DNA of 64,000 nucleotides from Plazaster borealis (GCA_021014325.1 CM037473.1:13392696-13456695), one strand, 5' to 3'. Counted from the stretch's first letter, positions 42,151 to 56,400 are shown. A program made the numbers and translations. Notes: generated from the letters alone by a model not told the origin.

Positions 42151-44598
42151 CCTTTTTCTCTCAACTTTGCTCCCGTGACATAACTTCCTATGTCACTTGC
42201 TACTGACACCAAGTGCCTTTTCCGTAAGCTACTAAAGCTTTAAGAAAAGAACATTCGCTACTTGTTGACATCTTGATAAGTACCGTTGTTACCCTTTATC
42301 AGTATTATCCATAAATGACTCCAGATCAAGTGTGCTCCTTCCTTTGTTGACCTTGACCTCATTTTTAAAGAAATGGAATAAGACACTCACTAACACGTCT
42401 TTCCATTTGATCAGGCTACTGGAAGATCAATGCCAATACACATTTGTAATGGTATGAAAGTGTAGGCCCCCTTTTTTGTAAACCCTAGTAAACCTATGTC
42501 CAGCTTGGACTGGGGTGAGTCTAGGGTGGGTGGTTGCCTGGAGATGTGTGATGATTGGGTGATTGGTAGCAGGCTTTGAACAATCACTGCATACTTTCTA
42601 TTTGTGTGAGGACAGTGTTTTGGAATTTGATTTTATGGAAGTTGTAGAACAAAGTTCCTTAAAAGCTCTTATTTTGAATTGATAATTATTGACTTGTTGT
42701 TTTCCACGCTCTTTTGAATGCTTACAAAATGTTCATTACCTTTTGTCTCTGTATTATTTTGCCTTATTGTGTTAACTTTTCTCTTTACAGGTTTTATAAC
42801 CCGTTCTCTCACACAGGATTGTTTTAACCTTTTTCTCTCAACTTTGCTCCCGTGACATAACTTCCTATGTCACTTGCTACTGACACCAAGTGCCTTTTCC
42901 GTGAGCTAAAGCTTTAAGAAAAGAACATTGCTACTTGTTGACACATCTTGATAAGTACCGTTGTTACCCTTTATCAGTATTATCCATGAAGGACTCCAGA
43001 TCAAGTGTGCTCCTTCCTTTGTTGACCTTGACCTCATTTTTAAAAAATGGAATAAGACACTAACTAACACGTCTTTCCATTTGATCAGGCTACTGGAAGA
43101 TCAATGCCAATACACATTTGTAATGGTATGAAAGTGTAGGCCCCCTTTTTTGTAAACCCTAGTAAACCTATGTCCAGCTTGGACTGGGCGAGTCTAGGGG
43201 TGGGTGGTTGCCTTGAGATGTGTGATGATTGGGTGATTGGTAGCAGGCTTTGAACAATCACTGCATACTTTCTATTTGTGTGAGGACAGTGTTTTGGAAT
43301 TTGATTTTATGGAAGTTGTAGAACAAAGTTCCTTAAAAGCTCTTATTTTGAATTGATAATTATTGACTTGTTGTTTTCCACGCTCTTTTGAATGCTTACA
43401 AAATGTTCATTACCTTTTGTCTCTGTATTATTTTGCCTTATTGTGTTAACTTTTTCTCTTTACAGGTTTTATAACCCGTTCTCTCCACAGGATTGTTTTA
43501 ACCTTTTTTCTCTCAACTTTGCTCCCTATGACATAACTTCCTGCGGCACTTGCTACTGGCCAAGTGCCTTTTCCGTAAGCTACGAAAGCTTTAAGAAAAG
43601 AACATTCGCTACTTGACACATCTTGATAAGTACCGTTGTTACCCTTTATCCATTATTATCCCTAAAGGACTCCAGATCAAGTGTGCTCCTTCCTTTGTTG
43701 ACCTTGACCCCTCATTTTTAAAGAAATGGAATAAGACACTAACTAACACGTCTTTCCATTTGATCAGGCTACTGGAAGATCAATGCCAATACACATTTGT
43801 AATGGTATGAAAGTGTAGGCCCCCTTTTTTTGTAAACCCCTAGTAAACCTATGTCCAGCTTGGACTGGGGCGAGTCTAGGGGTGGGTGGTTGCCTGGAGA
43901 TGTGTGATGATTGGGTGATTGGTAGCAGGCTTTGAACAATCACTGCATACTTTCTATTTGTGTGAGGACAGTGTTTTGGAATTTGATTTTATGGAAGTTG
44001 TAGAACAAAGTTCCTTAAAAAGCTCTTATTTTGAATTGATAATTATTGACTTGTTGTTTTCACGCTCTTTTGAATGCTTACAAAATGTTCATTACCTTTT
44101 GTCTCTGTATTGTTTTGCCTTATTGCGTTAACTTTTTCTCTTTACAGGTTTTATAACCCGTTCTCTCCACAGGATTGTTTTAACCTTTTTTCTCTCAACT
44201 TTGCTCCCTATGACATAACTTCCTGCGGCACTTGCTACTGACGCCAAGTGCCTTTTCCGTAAGCTCAGCTTTAAGAAAGAACATTCGCTACTTGACACAT
44301 CTTGATAAGTACCGTTGTTACCCTTTATCCATTATTATCCCTAAAGGACTCCAGATCAAGTGTGCCCCTTCCTTTGTTGACCTTGACCCCTCATTTTTTA
44401 ATAAATGAAATAAGACCTTCACTAACACGTCTTTCCATCTGCTCAGGCTGCTGGGAGATCAATGCCAACAATACATTGATAACCAGTTACTTGAGATAAC
44501 AGAAACTGAATCTCAACTCAAGAGTCATGCTCAATTAAGAGTATGAGCAATTAAAAGTTATCCTACTATTCAATGTCAACCACCTACGGTCCACCCTA

Positions 44599-45225
44599 CT
44601 AGACAAACAGAACAAGAAAGCATGAATGTCCAAGCTAACCATAAGAAATACATTCATAGACGTTTCCACAGTAAGAGGCCAACTTATAACCTGTTCTCTC
44701 TACAGGGTTGTGTTAACCTTTTCTCTTTACAGGTTTAGAAATAACCCGTTTTCTCCACAGGTTTCATAACCCGTTCTCTCTACAGGATTGTGTTAATTTT
44801 TTTCTTATTACTGGTTTAGAAATAACTTGTTTTTCCACAGGTTTCATAACCTGTTCTTTTACAGGATTGTGTTAACTTTTTCTCTTTACAGGTTTTATAA
44901 CCCGTTCTCTCCACAGGATTGTTTTAACCTTTTTTCTCTCAACTTTGCTCCCCGTGACATAATTTCCTATGCACTTGCCATTGATGACACCAAGTGCCTT
45001 TTCCGTAAGCTCGAAGCTTTAAGAAAAGAACATTCGCTACTTGACACATCTTGATAAGTACCGTTGTTACCCTTTATCAGTATTATCCATAAAGGACTCC
45101 AGATCAAGTGTGCCCCTTCCTTTGTTGACCTTGACCCCTCATTTTGAAGAAATGGAATAAGACACTCACTAACGCGTCTTTCCATCTGCTCAGGCTGTTG
45201 GGAGATCAATGCCAACATTGCTAAC
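44599..45225 (+). repeat. Further tandem unit beyond the overlap
   Basis: It repeats the order seen at 41810-42430: KQNKKA-type ORF end, acceptor-like array, then the HLDKYRCYPL-type ORF start. It ends at CTGTTGGGAGATCAATGCC near 45210. It shows that the tandem cluster extends at least one more unit into contig B. Confidence 0.7.
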
Positions 45226-46130
45226 GTTGCCTGGAGATGTGTGATGATTTGGTGATTGGTAGCAGGCTATGCAACCAATCACGGCGCATTGAGGAAGTAT
45301 TGTCAGAGGTCGGTGACTTTACCCAAGAAAGTGTTTGGTCACTTGGCCACTGGACTCCGACAGAGGAAAGTTGTGAGAATTAACCCTCTGAGTTTCTTCA
45401 GTTTGTGCACTTTGCCTCTGTCTGATATCTGCGTTGGATTGCGCCAACCCAACTTGTCGTCACAATATTATTTATATGTGTTCATCCCCTGTCCTGCTCT
45501 TGGTGAGTTTGATTTACTTTTATCTTTCTTGTGAGCCTAAGCTTAAAAGTAAAGATTAGTTTGGTAATGTACATTTAATTTGAACAATCACTGCTTATTT
45601 TCTATTTGTATGAGGACAGTGTTTTGGATTTTGATTTTCTGGAAGTTGTAGAACAAAGTTCCTTTTAAAAGCTCTTATTTTGAATTGATAATTATTGACT
45701 TGTTGTTTTCCACGCTCTTTTAACTTTTAAATGCTTACAAAATGTTCATTAGATTTTGTCTCTGTATTATTTTGCCTTATTGTGTTAACTTTTTCTTTAC
45801 AGGTTTTATAACCCGTTCTCTCCACAGGATTGTTTTAACCTTTTTCTCTCAACTTTGCTCTCTATGACAACTTCCTATGGCACATTCAACCGTGGGTTAC
45901 GCCTACGTGAATATTTTCATGTCGAGCTCCAACACACCCACAACCGCTTCATACTGTCTTAGTCTAGATCCGCGGTTCTCTCACCCACACGCTGTGAACG
46001 CTATCATTGAAGCGGGAACTAGTTCGTTCCTGTACGTTGCAAGACACGGCGTAGAAGCCACATGTTCTCGAGTTTTTGCTTGTATGCCAAATTATCACAT
46101 CCATAAATTATTTTTATAAGTACAAGATAC
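45226..46130 (+). other. Junction region with unassigned frames
   Basis: 45256-45502 reads VTLPKKVFGHLATGLRQRKV and PLSDICVGLRQPNLSS up to a consensus donor, CTTG followed by GTGAGTTT, at 45502/45503. 45595-45850 returns to unit-type sequence with TTTACAGG and CCACAGG. 45877-46119 is an 80-codon frame containing DPRFSHPHAVNAIIEAGTSS. Neither frame is recognised. Either could be an exon of the gene at 28.9-30.8 kb if the middle contig is flipped. Confidence 0.25.
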
Positions 46131-46855
46131 TATTGTTATTCAGCTTATCTTAGATTGGTATAAAAACCCTTGAGTAGATTCTTGCCAAAGTACGTTTTTG
46201 TAGCAGTAGTCGGACGGTACTTTGTGATCGGATCACAACATTACGTTGAATAGGGGTGACATACTACACAACAGTCAAGAGGAGTACTTTCACACGGTTC
46301 ATAAACACGATGTTTTTTTTTATAAATCTATTAAGTTAATCATTCTCACTAAAAGGAAAACTATTTGCCAACAATTGCTTTGTTTTTCTGTGCCATTTTT
46401 AGCCAACATTGGTTCTCGTTGAACAACTTATTAACAAGACATGTAGTTGTGTGAACACTTTAGATTTTGTTTTGTTCACTTATAAGATTTATAAATCAAG
46501 ACTATCTCAAGTAATACAGTAAACCAAAACTGAACTTACACAAATTCAACTATTCTTTGGTTTATTGTTGTTTATGTGGCCAGTGCTCCACTCCCCATTG
46601 AATAGAATGGTCTAGTCCACTGACCTGCATAGTTAGATAGAGTGTGCGATAATTATGCACGGTCACCAGGTCAGTGCACTCACACGAAGTTGCTACACAC
46701 AGAGCGGCTTAATCTTTTCTGCTCGAAATGTGGTCAGAGTTTTTCATACGGTGTTTGTTTATGCCACTGACGAAGGTCCGGCTTGAATCAGCTAAGGCCA
46801 TCTCCCTACTAATTTTATATTTAACATATAATTTATACACATGGTGTTACAGAAA
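46131..46855. other. Spacer with a short foldback
   Basis: CACTGACCTG (46618-46627) and CAGGTCAGTG (46667-46676) form a perfect 10-bp inverted repeat. The rest is unassigned. Confidence 0.4.
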
Positions 46856-47400
46856 GCCAAATAATCATCATAGCTGCCCATAATCTCCAATGCCCTGATT
46901 ACGCTGATGATGTTCAAGTCTACCTTACCTTCAACCCTAAGGATCGCGACCAAGCCATCAAAAATGGAGAACTGCATGGATGACATCCAATCATGGTGTG
47001 TTGCCAATAAATTAGTCTTCAAAGGCAACAAGACCGAGCTGTTGCACTCACCTCCAAGTTCAGCACTGTCTCTTGTTCATCAGCTATTACTATTGGGGAC
47101 TCGGCTATTCATCCAGCCAAACACTTCCAATCTTGGTGCAAGACCGCCCGACTTGGAATTAAGAAAATTGGTCAGATTAGAAAATATCTGGATAATAATA
47201 CTACCGTTAGGCTTGTGCATGCACATCGCGACTCGATGCCTGCAACTCACTGCAACTCAAGTTGTTCGTTTGACGCTTATATCTGTGGTTTTGCAGGGTT
47301 TTGGTACTTCATGTATTACAATGTACAATTCTTTAAGTTATTATGTTTTGCTTTACTACTTGCATTTATTAACTTTCAATTCCGGTATTTTAAAGCCTAG
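46856..47400 (+). mobile_element. LINE reverse transcriptase fragment next to the satellite
   Basis: It encodes DYADDVQVYLTFNPKDRDQA with the catalytic YADD near 46899-46910. A frame change follows, then KMENCMDDIQSWCVANKLVF, KGNKTELLHSPPSS and a later SNLG. This is the RT palm and downstream region of a CR1/L2-type element, truncated on both sides. Confidence 0.8.
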
Positions 47401-47454
47401 GATTTATATTTGTCATTGTGAGGCTCTTTAGGGTATATTACATAGGTAGTAGTT

Positions 47455-50400
47455 AAGAAGTAGTAGAATAGTCTCCCGAAATCCAAACAATCTACTCAGC
47501 GGTAGTAGAATAGTTTCCAGCAATCTGAAAATCTACTCTGAAGTAGTAGAAAAGCCCCCGAAAACCAAAAATCTACTCTGCGGTAGCAGAATAGTCTCCT
47601 GAAATCCAAACAATCTACTCTGCGGTAGTAGAATAGTTTCCAGCAATCCGAAAATCTACTCTGCGGTAGTAGAAAAGCCCCCGAAAACCCAAAACCTACT
47701 CTGCGATAGTAGAATAGTCTCCTGAAATCCAAACAAGCTACTCTGCGGTAGTAGAAAAGTTTCCAGCAACCCGAAAATCTACTCTGCGGTAGTAGAATAG
47801 TCTCCTGAAATCCAAACAATCTACTCTGCGGTAGTACAATAGTTTCCAGCAATCCGAAAATCTACTCTGCGGTAGTAGAATAGTCTCCTGAAATCCAAAG
47901 AATCTACTCTGCGGTAGTAGAATAGTTTCCAGCAATCCCAAAATCTACTCTGCGGTAGTAGAAAAGCCCCTGAAAACCAAAAATCTACTCTGCGGTAGTA
48001 GAATAGTCTCCTGAAATCCAAACAATCTACTCTGTGGTAGTAGAATAGTTTCCAGCAATCCAAAAATCTACTCTGCGGTAGTAGAAAAGCCCCCAAAAAC
48101 CAAAAATCTACTCTGCGGTAGTAGAATAGTCTCCTGAAATCCAAACAATCTACTCTGCGGTAGTAGAATAGTTTCCAGCAATCCAAAAAACTACTCTGCG
48201 GTAGTAGAAAAGCACCCGAAAACCAAAAATATACTCTGAGGTAGTAGAAAAGCCCTCGAAAACCAAAAATCTACTCTGCGGTTGTAGAATAGTCTCCTGA
48301 AATCCAAACAATCTACTCTGCAAGATAGTAGAATAGATTCCAGCAATCCAAAAATCTACTCTGCGGTAGTAGAAAAGCCCCGAAAACCAAAAATCTACTC
48401 TGCGGTAGTAAAATAGTCTCCTGAAATCCAAACAATCTACTCTGCGGTAGTAATATCGTTTCCAGCAGTCCAAAAATCTACTCTGCGGTAGTAGAAAAGC
48501 CCCCGAAAACCAAAAATCCACCCTGCGGTAGTAGAATAGTCTCCTGAAATCCAAACAATCTACTCTGCGGTAGTAGAATAGTTTCAGCAATACGAAAATC
48601 TACTCTGCGGTAGTAGAAAAGCCCGAAATCCAAAAATCTACTCTGCGGTAGTAGAATAGTCTCCTGAAATCCAAACAATCTACTCTGCGGTAGTAGTATC
48701 GTTTCCAGCAGTCCAAAAATCTACTCTGGGGTAGTAGAAAAGCCCCGAAAACCAAAATCCACCCTGCGGTAGTAGAATAGTCTCCTGAAATCCAAACAAT
48801 CTACTCTGCGGTAGTAGAATAGTTTCCAGCAATAAAAATCTACTCTGCGGTAGTAGAAAAGCCCCGAAACCAAAACCTACTCTGCGAAATGTAGACAAGT
48901 CTCCTGAAATCCAAACAAGCTACTCTGCGGTAGTAGAAAAGTTTCCAGCAATCCGAAATCTACTCTGCGGTAGTAGAATAGTCTCCTGAAATCCAAACAA
49001 TCTACTCTGCGGTAGTAGAATAGTTTCCTGCAATCCCAAAATCTACTCTGCGGTAGTAGAAAAGCCCTCGAAAAACAAAAATCTACTCTGCGGTTGTAGA
49101 ATAGTATCCTGAAATCCAAACAATCTACTCTGTGGTAGTAGAATAGTTTACTGCAATCCATAAATCTACTCTGCGGTAGTAGAAAAGCCCCCAAAAACCA
49201 AAAATCTACTCTGCGGTAGTAGAATAGTCTCCTGAAATCCAAACAATCTACTCTGCGGTAGTAGAATAGTTTCCAGCAATCCAAAAAACTACTCTGCGGT
49301 AGTAGAAAAGCCCCCGAAAACCAAAACTCTACTCTGCGGTAGTAGAAAAGCCTCTGAAACCAAAAATCTACTCTGCGGTTGTAGAATAGTCTCCTGAAAT
49401 CCAAACAATCTACTCTGAAAGATAGTATAATAGATTCCAGAAATCATAAAATCTACTCTGCGGTAGTAGAAAAGCCCCAAACCAAAATCTACTCTGCGGT
49501 AGTAGAATAGTCTCCTGAAATCCAAACAATCTACTCTGCGGTAGTAATATAGTTTCCAGCAGTCCAAAAATCTACTCTGCGGTAGTAGAAAAGCCCGAAA
49601 ACCAAAAATCCACCCTGCGGTAGTAGAATAGTCTCCTGAAATCCAAACAATCTACTCTGCGGTAGTAGAATAGTTTCCAGCAATACGAAAATCTACTCTG
49701 CGGTAGTAGAAAAGCCCCGAAAACCAAAAATCTACTCTGCGGTAGTAGAATAGTCTCCTGAAATCAAACAATCTACTCTGCGGTAGTAGTATCGTTTCCA
49801 GCAGTCCAAAAATCTACTCTGCGGTAGTAGAAAAGCCCCCGAAAACCAAAAATCCACCCTGCGGTAGTAGAATAGTCTCCTGAAATCCAAACAATCTACT
49901 CTGCGGTAGTAGAATAGTTTCCAGCAATACGAAAATCTACTCTGCGGTAGTAGAAAAGCCCCCGAAAACCAAAAACCTACTCTGCGAAATGTAGACAAGT
50001 CTCCTGAAATCCAAACAAGCTACTCTGCGGTAGTAGAAAAGTTTCCAGCAATTCGAAAATCTACTCTCGGTAGTAGAATAGTCTCCTGAAATCCAAACAA
50101 TCTACTCTGCGGTAGTAGAATAGTTTCCTGCAATCGAAAAATCTACTCTGCGGTAGTAGAAAAGACCCCCAAAGACAAAAAGCTACGCAGCGATAGTAGA
50201 ATAGACAACTGAAATCCAAACAATCTCCTCTGCGGTAGTAGAATAGTTTCCAGCAATCCGAAAATCTACTCTCCGGTAGTAGAAAAGCCCCCGAAAACCA
50301 AAAATCCACTCTGCGGTAGTAGAAGAGTCTCCTGAAATCCAAACAATCTACTCTGCGGTAGTAGAATAGTTTCCAGCAATTCGAAAATCTACTCTGCGGT

Positions 50401-53400
50401 AGTAGAAAAGCCCCCGAAAACCCCAAACCTACTCTCCGATAGTAGAATAGTCTCCTGAAATCCAAACAAGCTACTCTGCGGTAGTAGAAAAGTTTCCAGC
50501 AATCCGAAAATCTACTCTGCGGTAGTAGAATAGTCTCCTGAAATCCAAAGAATCTACTCTGTGGTAGTAGAATAGTTTCCAGCAATCCGAAAATCTACTC
50601 TGCGGTAGTGGAATAGTCTCCTGAAATCCAAAGAATCTACTCTGTGGTAGTAGAATAGTTTCCAGCAATCCCAAAATCTACTCTGCGGTAGTAGAAAAGC
50701 CCCCCAAAACCAAAAATCTACTCTGCGGTAGTAGAATAGTCTCCTGAAATCCAAACAATCTACTCTGCGGTAGTAGAATAGTTTCCAGCAACCCGAAAAT
50801 CTACTCTGCGGTAGTAGAAAAGCCCCCCAAAACCACAAATATACTCTGAGGTAGTAGAAAAGCCCTCGAAACCAAACAATCTACTCTGCGGTTGTAGAAT
50901 AGTCTCCTGAAATCCAAACAATCTACTCTGCAAGATAGTAGAATAGATTCCAGCAATCCAAAAATCTACTCTGCGGTAGTAGAAAAGCCCCCGAAAACCA
51001 AAAATCTACTCTGCGGTAGTAGAATAGTCTCCTGAAATCCAAACAATCTACTCTGCGGTAGTAGTATCGTTTCCAGCAATCCAAAAATCTACTCTGCGGT
51101 AGTAGAAAAGCACCCGAAAACCACAAATATACTCTGAGGTAGTAGAAAAGCCCTCGAAAACCAAACAATCTACTCTGCGGTTGTAGAATAGTCTCCTGAA
51201 ATCCAAACAATCTACTCTGCAAGATAGTAGAATAGATTCCAGCAATCCAAAAATCTACTCTGCGGTAGTAGAAAAGCCCCCGAAAACCAAAAATCTACTC
51301 TGCGGTAGTAGAATAGTCTCCTGAAATCCAAACAAGCTACTCTGCGGTAGTAGAAAAGTTTCCAGCAACCCGAAAATCTACTCTGCGGTAGTAGAATAGT
51401 CTCCTGAAATCCAAACAATCTACTCTGCGGTAGTAGAATAGTTTCCAGCAATCCGAAAATCCACTCTGCGGTAGTAGAATAGTCTCCTGAAATCCAAAGA
51501 ATCTACTCTGCGGTAGTAGAATAGTTTCCAGCAATCCCAAAATCTACTCTGCGGTAGTAGAAAAGTTCCCCGAAAACCAAAAATCTACTCTGCGGTAGTA
51601 GAATATTCTCCTGAAATCCAAACAATCTACTCTGCGGTGGAAGAATAGTTTCCAGCAATCCAAAAATCTACTCTGCAGTAGTAGAAAGGCCCCCGAAAAC
51701 CAAAAATCTACTCTGTGGTAGTAGAAAAGCCCCCGAAAACCAAAAATCTACTCTGCGGTAGTAGAATAGTCTCCTGAAATCCAAACAATCTACTCTACGG
51801 TAGTAGAATAGTTTCCAGCAATCCGAAAATCTACTCTGCGGTAATAGAATAGTCTCCTGAAATCCAAACAATCTACTCTGCGGTAGTAGAATAGTTTCCA
51901 GCAATCCGAAAATCTACTCTGCGGTAGTAGAAAAGCCCCCGAAAACCAAAAATCTACTCTGCGGTAGTAGAATAGTCTCCTGAAATCCAAACAATCTACT
52001 CGGCGGTAGTAGAATAGTTTCCAGCAATCCAAAAATCTACTCTGCGGTATTAGAAAAGCCCTCGAAAACCAAAAATCTACTCTGCGGTAGTAGAAAAGCC
52101 CCCGAAAACCAAAAATCTACTCTGCGGTAATAGAATAGTCTCCTGAAATCCAAAAATCTACTCTGCGGTAGTAGAATAGTCTCCTGAAATCCAAACAATC
52201 TACTCGGCGGTAGTAGAATAGTTTCCAGCAATCCAAAAATCTACTCTGCGGTATTAGAAAAGCCCTCGAAAACCAAAAATCTACTCTGCGGTAGTAGAAA
52301 AGCCCCCGAAAACCAAAAATCTACTCTGCGGTAATAGAATAGTCTCCTGAAATCCAAACAATCTACTCTGCGATAGTAGAATAGTTTCCAGTAATCCGAA
52401 AATCTACTCTGCGGTACTAGAAAAGCCCCCGAAAACAAAAAATCTACTCTGCGGTAGTAGAATAGTCTCCTGAAATCCAAACAATCTACTCTGCGGTAGT
52501 AGAATTGTTTCCAGCAATCCGACAATCTACTCTGCGGTAGTAGAATAGTCTCCTAAAATCCAAACAATCTACTCTGCGGTAGTACAATAGTTTCCAGCAG
52601 TTCGAAAATCTACTATGCGGTAGTAGAAAAGCCCCGAAAACCAAAAATATACTGTGCAGTAGTAGAATAGTCTCCTGAAATCCAAACAATCTACTCTGCG
52701 GTGAGTAGAATAGTTTCCAGCAATCTGAAAATCTACTCTGCGGTAGTAGAATAGTTTCCTAAAATCCAAACAATCTACTCTGCGGTAGTAGAATAGTTTC
52801 CAGCAATCCGAAAATCTACTCTGCGTTAGTAGAAAAGCCCCCGAAAGCCAAAACTCTACTCTGCGGTAGTAGAATAGTCTCCTGAAATCCAAACAATCTA
52901 CTCTGCGGTAGTACAATAGTTTCCAGCAATCCGAAAATCTTCTCTGCGGTAGTAGAATAGTCTCCTGAAATCCAAACAATCTACTCTGCGGTAGTAGAAT
53001 TGCTTCCAGCAATCCAAAAATTTACTCTGCGGTAGTAGAATAGTCTCCTGAAATCCAAACAATCTATTCTGTGATAGTAGAATAGTTTCCAGCAATCCGA
53101 CCATCTACTCTGCGGTAGTAGAAAAGCCCCCAGAAGACCACAAATCTACTATGCGGCAGTAGAATAGTGTCTTGAAATCCAAACAATCTACTCTGCGGTA
53201 GTAGAATAGTTTCCAGCAATCTGAAAATCTACTCTGCGGTAGTAGAATAGTCTCCTGAAATCCAAACAATCTACTCTGCGGTAGTAGAATAGTTTCCAGC
53301 AATCCGAAAATTTACTCTGCGTTAGTAGAAAAGCCCCTGAAAGCCAAAAATTTACTCTGCGTTAGTAGAAAAGCCCCCGAAAGCCAAAAATCTACTCTGC

Positions 53401-56400
53401 GGTAGTAGAATAGTCTCCTGAAATCCAAACAATCTACTCTGCGGTAGTAGAATAGTTTCCAGCAATTCAAAAATCTACTCTGCGGTAGTAGAAAAGCACC
53501 CGAAAACCAAAAATATACTCTGAGGTAGTAGAAAAGCCCTCGAAAACCAAAAATCTACTCTGCGGTTGTAGAATAGTCTCCTGAAATCCAAACAATCTAC
53601 TCTGCAAGATAGTAGAATAGATTCCAGCAATCCAAAAATCTACTCTGCGGTAGTAGAAAAGCCCGAACCAAAAATCTACTCTGCGGTAGTAGAATAGTCT
53701 CCTGAAATCCAAACAATCTACTCTGCGGTAGTAGTATCGTTTCCAGCAATCCAAAAATCTACTCTGCGGTAGTAGAAAAGCCCCCGAAAACCAAAAATCC
53801 ACCCTGCGGTAGTAGAATAGTCTCCTGAAATCCAAACAATCTACTCTGCGGTAGTAGAATAGTTTCCAGCAATACGAAAATCTACTCTGCGGTAGTAGAA
53901 AAGCCCCCAAAAACCAAAAACCTACTCTGCGAAATGTAGAATAGTCTCCTGAAATCCAAACAAGCTACTCTGCGGTAGTAGAAAAGTTTCCAGCAATCCG
54001 AAATCTACTCTGCGGTAGTAGAAAAGCCCCCAAAAGCCAAAAATCTACTCTGCGATAGTAGAATAGTCTTCTGAAATCCAAACAATCTACTCTGCGGTAG
54101 TAGAAAAGCCCCCGAAAACCAAAAATCTACTCTGCGGTAGTAGAAAAGCCCCCAAAAACCAAAAACCTACTCTGCGAAATGTAGAATAGTCTCCTGAAAT
54201 CCAAACAATCTACTCTGCGGTAGTAGAATAGTTTCCAGCAATCGAAAAATCTACTCTGCGGTAGTAGAAAAGCCCCCAAAAGCCAAAAATCTACTCTGCG
54301 ATAGTAGAATAGTCTTCTGAAATCCAAACAATCTACTCTGCGGTAGTAGAATAGTTTCCAGCAATCCGAAAATCTACTCTGCGGTAGTAGAAAAGCCCCC
54401 GAAAACCAAAAATCCACTCTGCGGTAGTAGAAGAGTCTCCTGAAATCCAAACAATCTACTCTGCGGTAGTAGAATAGTTTCCAGCTATTCGAAAATCTAC
54501 TCTGCGGTAGTAGAAAAGCCCCCGAAAACCCAAAACCTACTCTGCGATAGTAGAATAGTCTCCTGAAATCCAAACAAGCTACTCTGCGGTAGTAGAAAAG
54601 TTTCCAGCAACCCGAAAATCTACTCTGCGGTAGTAGAATAGTTTCCAGCAATCCGAAAATCTACTCTGCGGTAGTAGAATAGTCTCCTGAAATCCAAAGA
54701 ATCTACTCTGCCGTAGTAGAATAGTTTCCAGCAATCCCAAAATCTACTCTGCGGTAGTAGAAAAGTTCCCCGAAAACCAAAAATCTACTCTGCGGTAGTA
54801 GAATATTCTCCTGAAATCCAAACAATCTACTCTGCGGTGGAAGAATAGTTTCCAGCAATCCAAAAATCTACTCTGCGGTGGTAGAAAAGCCCCCGAAAAC
54901 CAAAAATCTACTCTGTGGTAGTAGAAAAGCCCCCGAAAACCAAAAATCTACTCTGCGGTAGTAGAATAGTCTCCTGAAATCCAAACAATCTACTCTGCGG
55001 TAGTAGAATAGTTTCCAGCAATCCGAAATCTACTCTGCGGTAGTAGAATAGTCCCCTGAAATCCAAACAGTCTACTCTGCGGTAGTAGAATAGTTTCCAG
55101 CAATCCAAAAATCTACTCTGCGGTAGTAGAAAAGTCTCCTGAAATCCAAACAATCTACTCTGCGGTAGTAGAATTGCTTCCAGCAATCCGAAAATCTACT
55201 ATGCGGTAGTAGAAAAGCCCCCAAAACCAAAAATGTATTCTGCGGTAGTAAAATAGTCTCCTGAAATCCAAACAATCTACTCTGTGGTAGTAGAATAGTT
55301 TCAAGCAATCCGAAAATCCACTATGCGGTAGTAGAAAAGCCCCCGAAAACCAAAAATGTACTCTGCGGTAGTAAAATAGTCTCCTGAAATCCAAACAATC
55401 TACTTTGCGGTAATAGAAGAGTTTCCAGCAATCCGAAAATCTACTCTGCGGTAGTAGAATAGTCTCCTGAAATCCAAACAATCTACTCTGCGGTAGTAGA
55501 ATTGCTTCCAGCAATCCAAAAATCTACTCTGCGGTAGTAGAATAGTCTCCTGAAATCCAAACAATCTACTCTGTGATAGTAGAATAGTTTCCAGCAATCC
55601 GACCATCTACTCTGCGGTAGTAGAAAAGCCCCCAGAAGACCAAAAATCTACTATGCGGCAGTAGAATAGTGTCTTGAAATCCAAACAATCTACTCTGCGG
55701 TAGTAGAATAGTTTCCAGCAATCTGAAAATCTACTCTGCGGTAGTAGAATAGTCTCCTGAAATCCAAACAATCTACTCTGCGGTAGTAGAATAGTTTCCA
55801 GCAATCCGAAAATTTACTCTGCGGTAGTAGAAAAGCCCCCGAAAGCCAAAAATTTACTCTGCGTTAGTAGAAAAGCCCCTGAAAGCCAAAAATCTACTCT
55901 GCGGTAGTAGAATAGTCTCCTGAAATCCAAAAATCTACTTTGCGGTAGTAGAAAAGCCCCCCAAAACCCAAAACCTACTCTGCGATAGTAGAATAGTCTC
56001 CTGAAATCCAAACAAGCTACTCTGCGGTAGTAGAAAAGTTTCCAGCAACCCGAAAATCTACTCTGCGGTAGTAGAATAGTCTCCTGAAATCCAAACAATC
56101 TACTCTGCGGTAGTAGAATAGTTTCCAGCAATCCGAAAATCTACTCTGCGGTAGTAGAATAGTCTCCTGAAATCCAAACAATCTACTCTGCGGTAGTAGA
56201 ATAGTTTCCAGCAATCCGAAAATTTACTCTGCGTTAGTAGAAAAGCCCCCGAAAGCCAAAAATCTACTCTGCGGTAGTAGAATAGTCTCCTGAAATCCAA
56301 ACAATCTACTCTGCGGTAGTAGAATAGCTTCCAGCAATCCGAAAATCTACTCTGCGGTAGTAGAATAGTCTCCTGAAATCCAAACAATCTACTCTGCGGT

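Larger units (their letters stand above)
40001..44598 (+). repeat. Inverted-duplicate block, copy B (contig-end overlap)
   Basis: Reverse complement of 23501-28139, 41 bases shorter. Many differences are single-base losses in homopolymers or short indels. Examples are TTACCTTATCC for TTACCCTTTATCC near 41543 and CTACTGGCCAAG for CTACTGACGCCAAG near 43553. That is what an unpolished contig end looks like. The array continues past 44598 into 44599-45225, where copy A has no counterpart because of the gap. Confidence 0.9.

Noticed and set aside
23501..44598. Genuine 16-kb-spaced inverted duplication forming a large palindrome
   Set aside because: Both boundaries coincide with N gaps and the copies share the same internal unit number and rare variants, so an unmerged contig overlap is more economical. 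It is not fully excluded.
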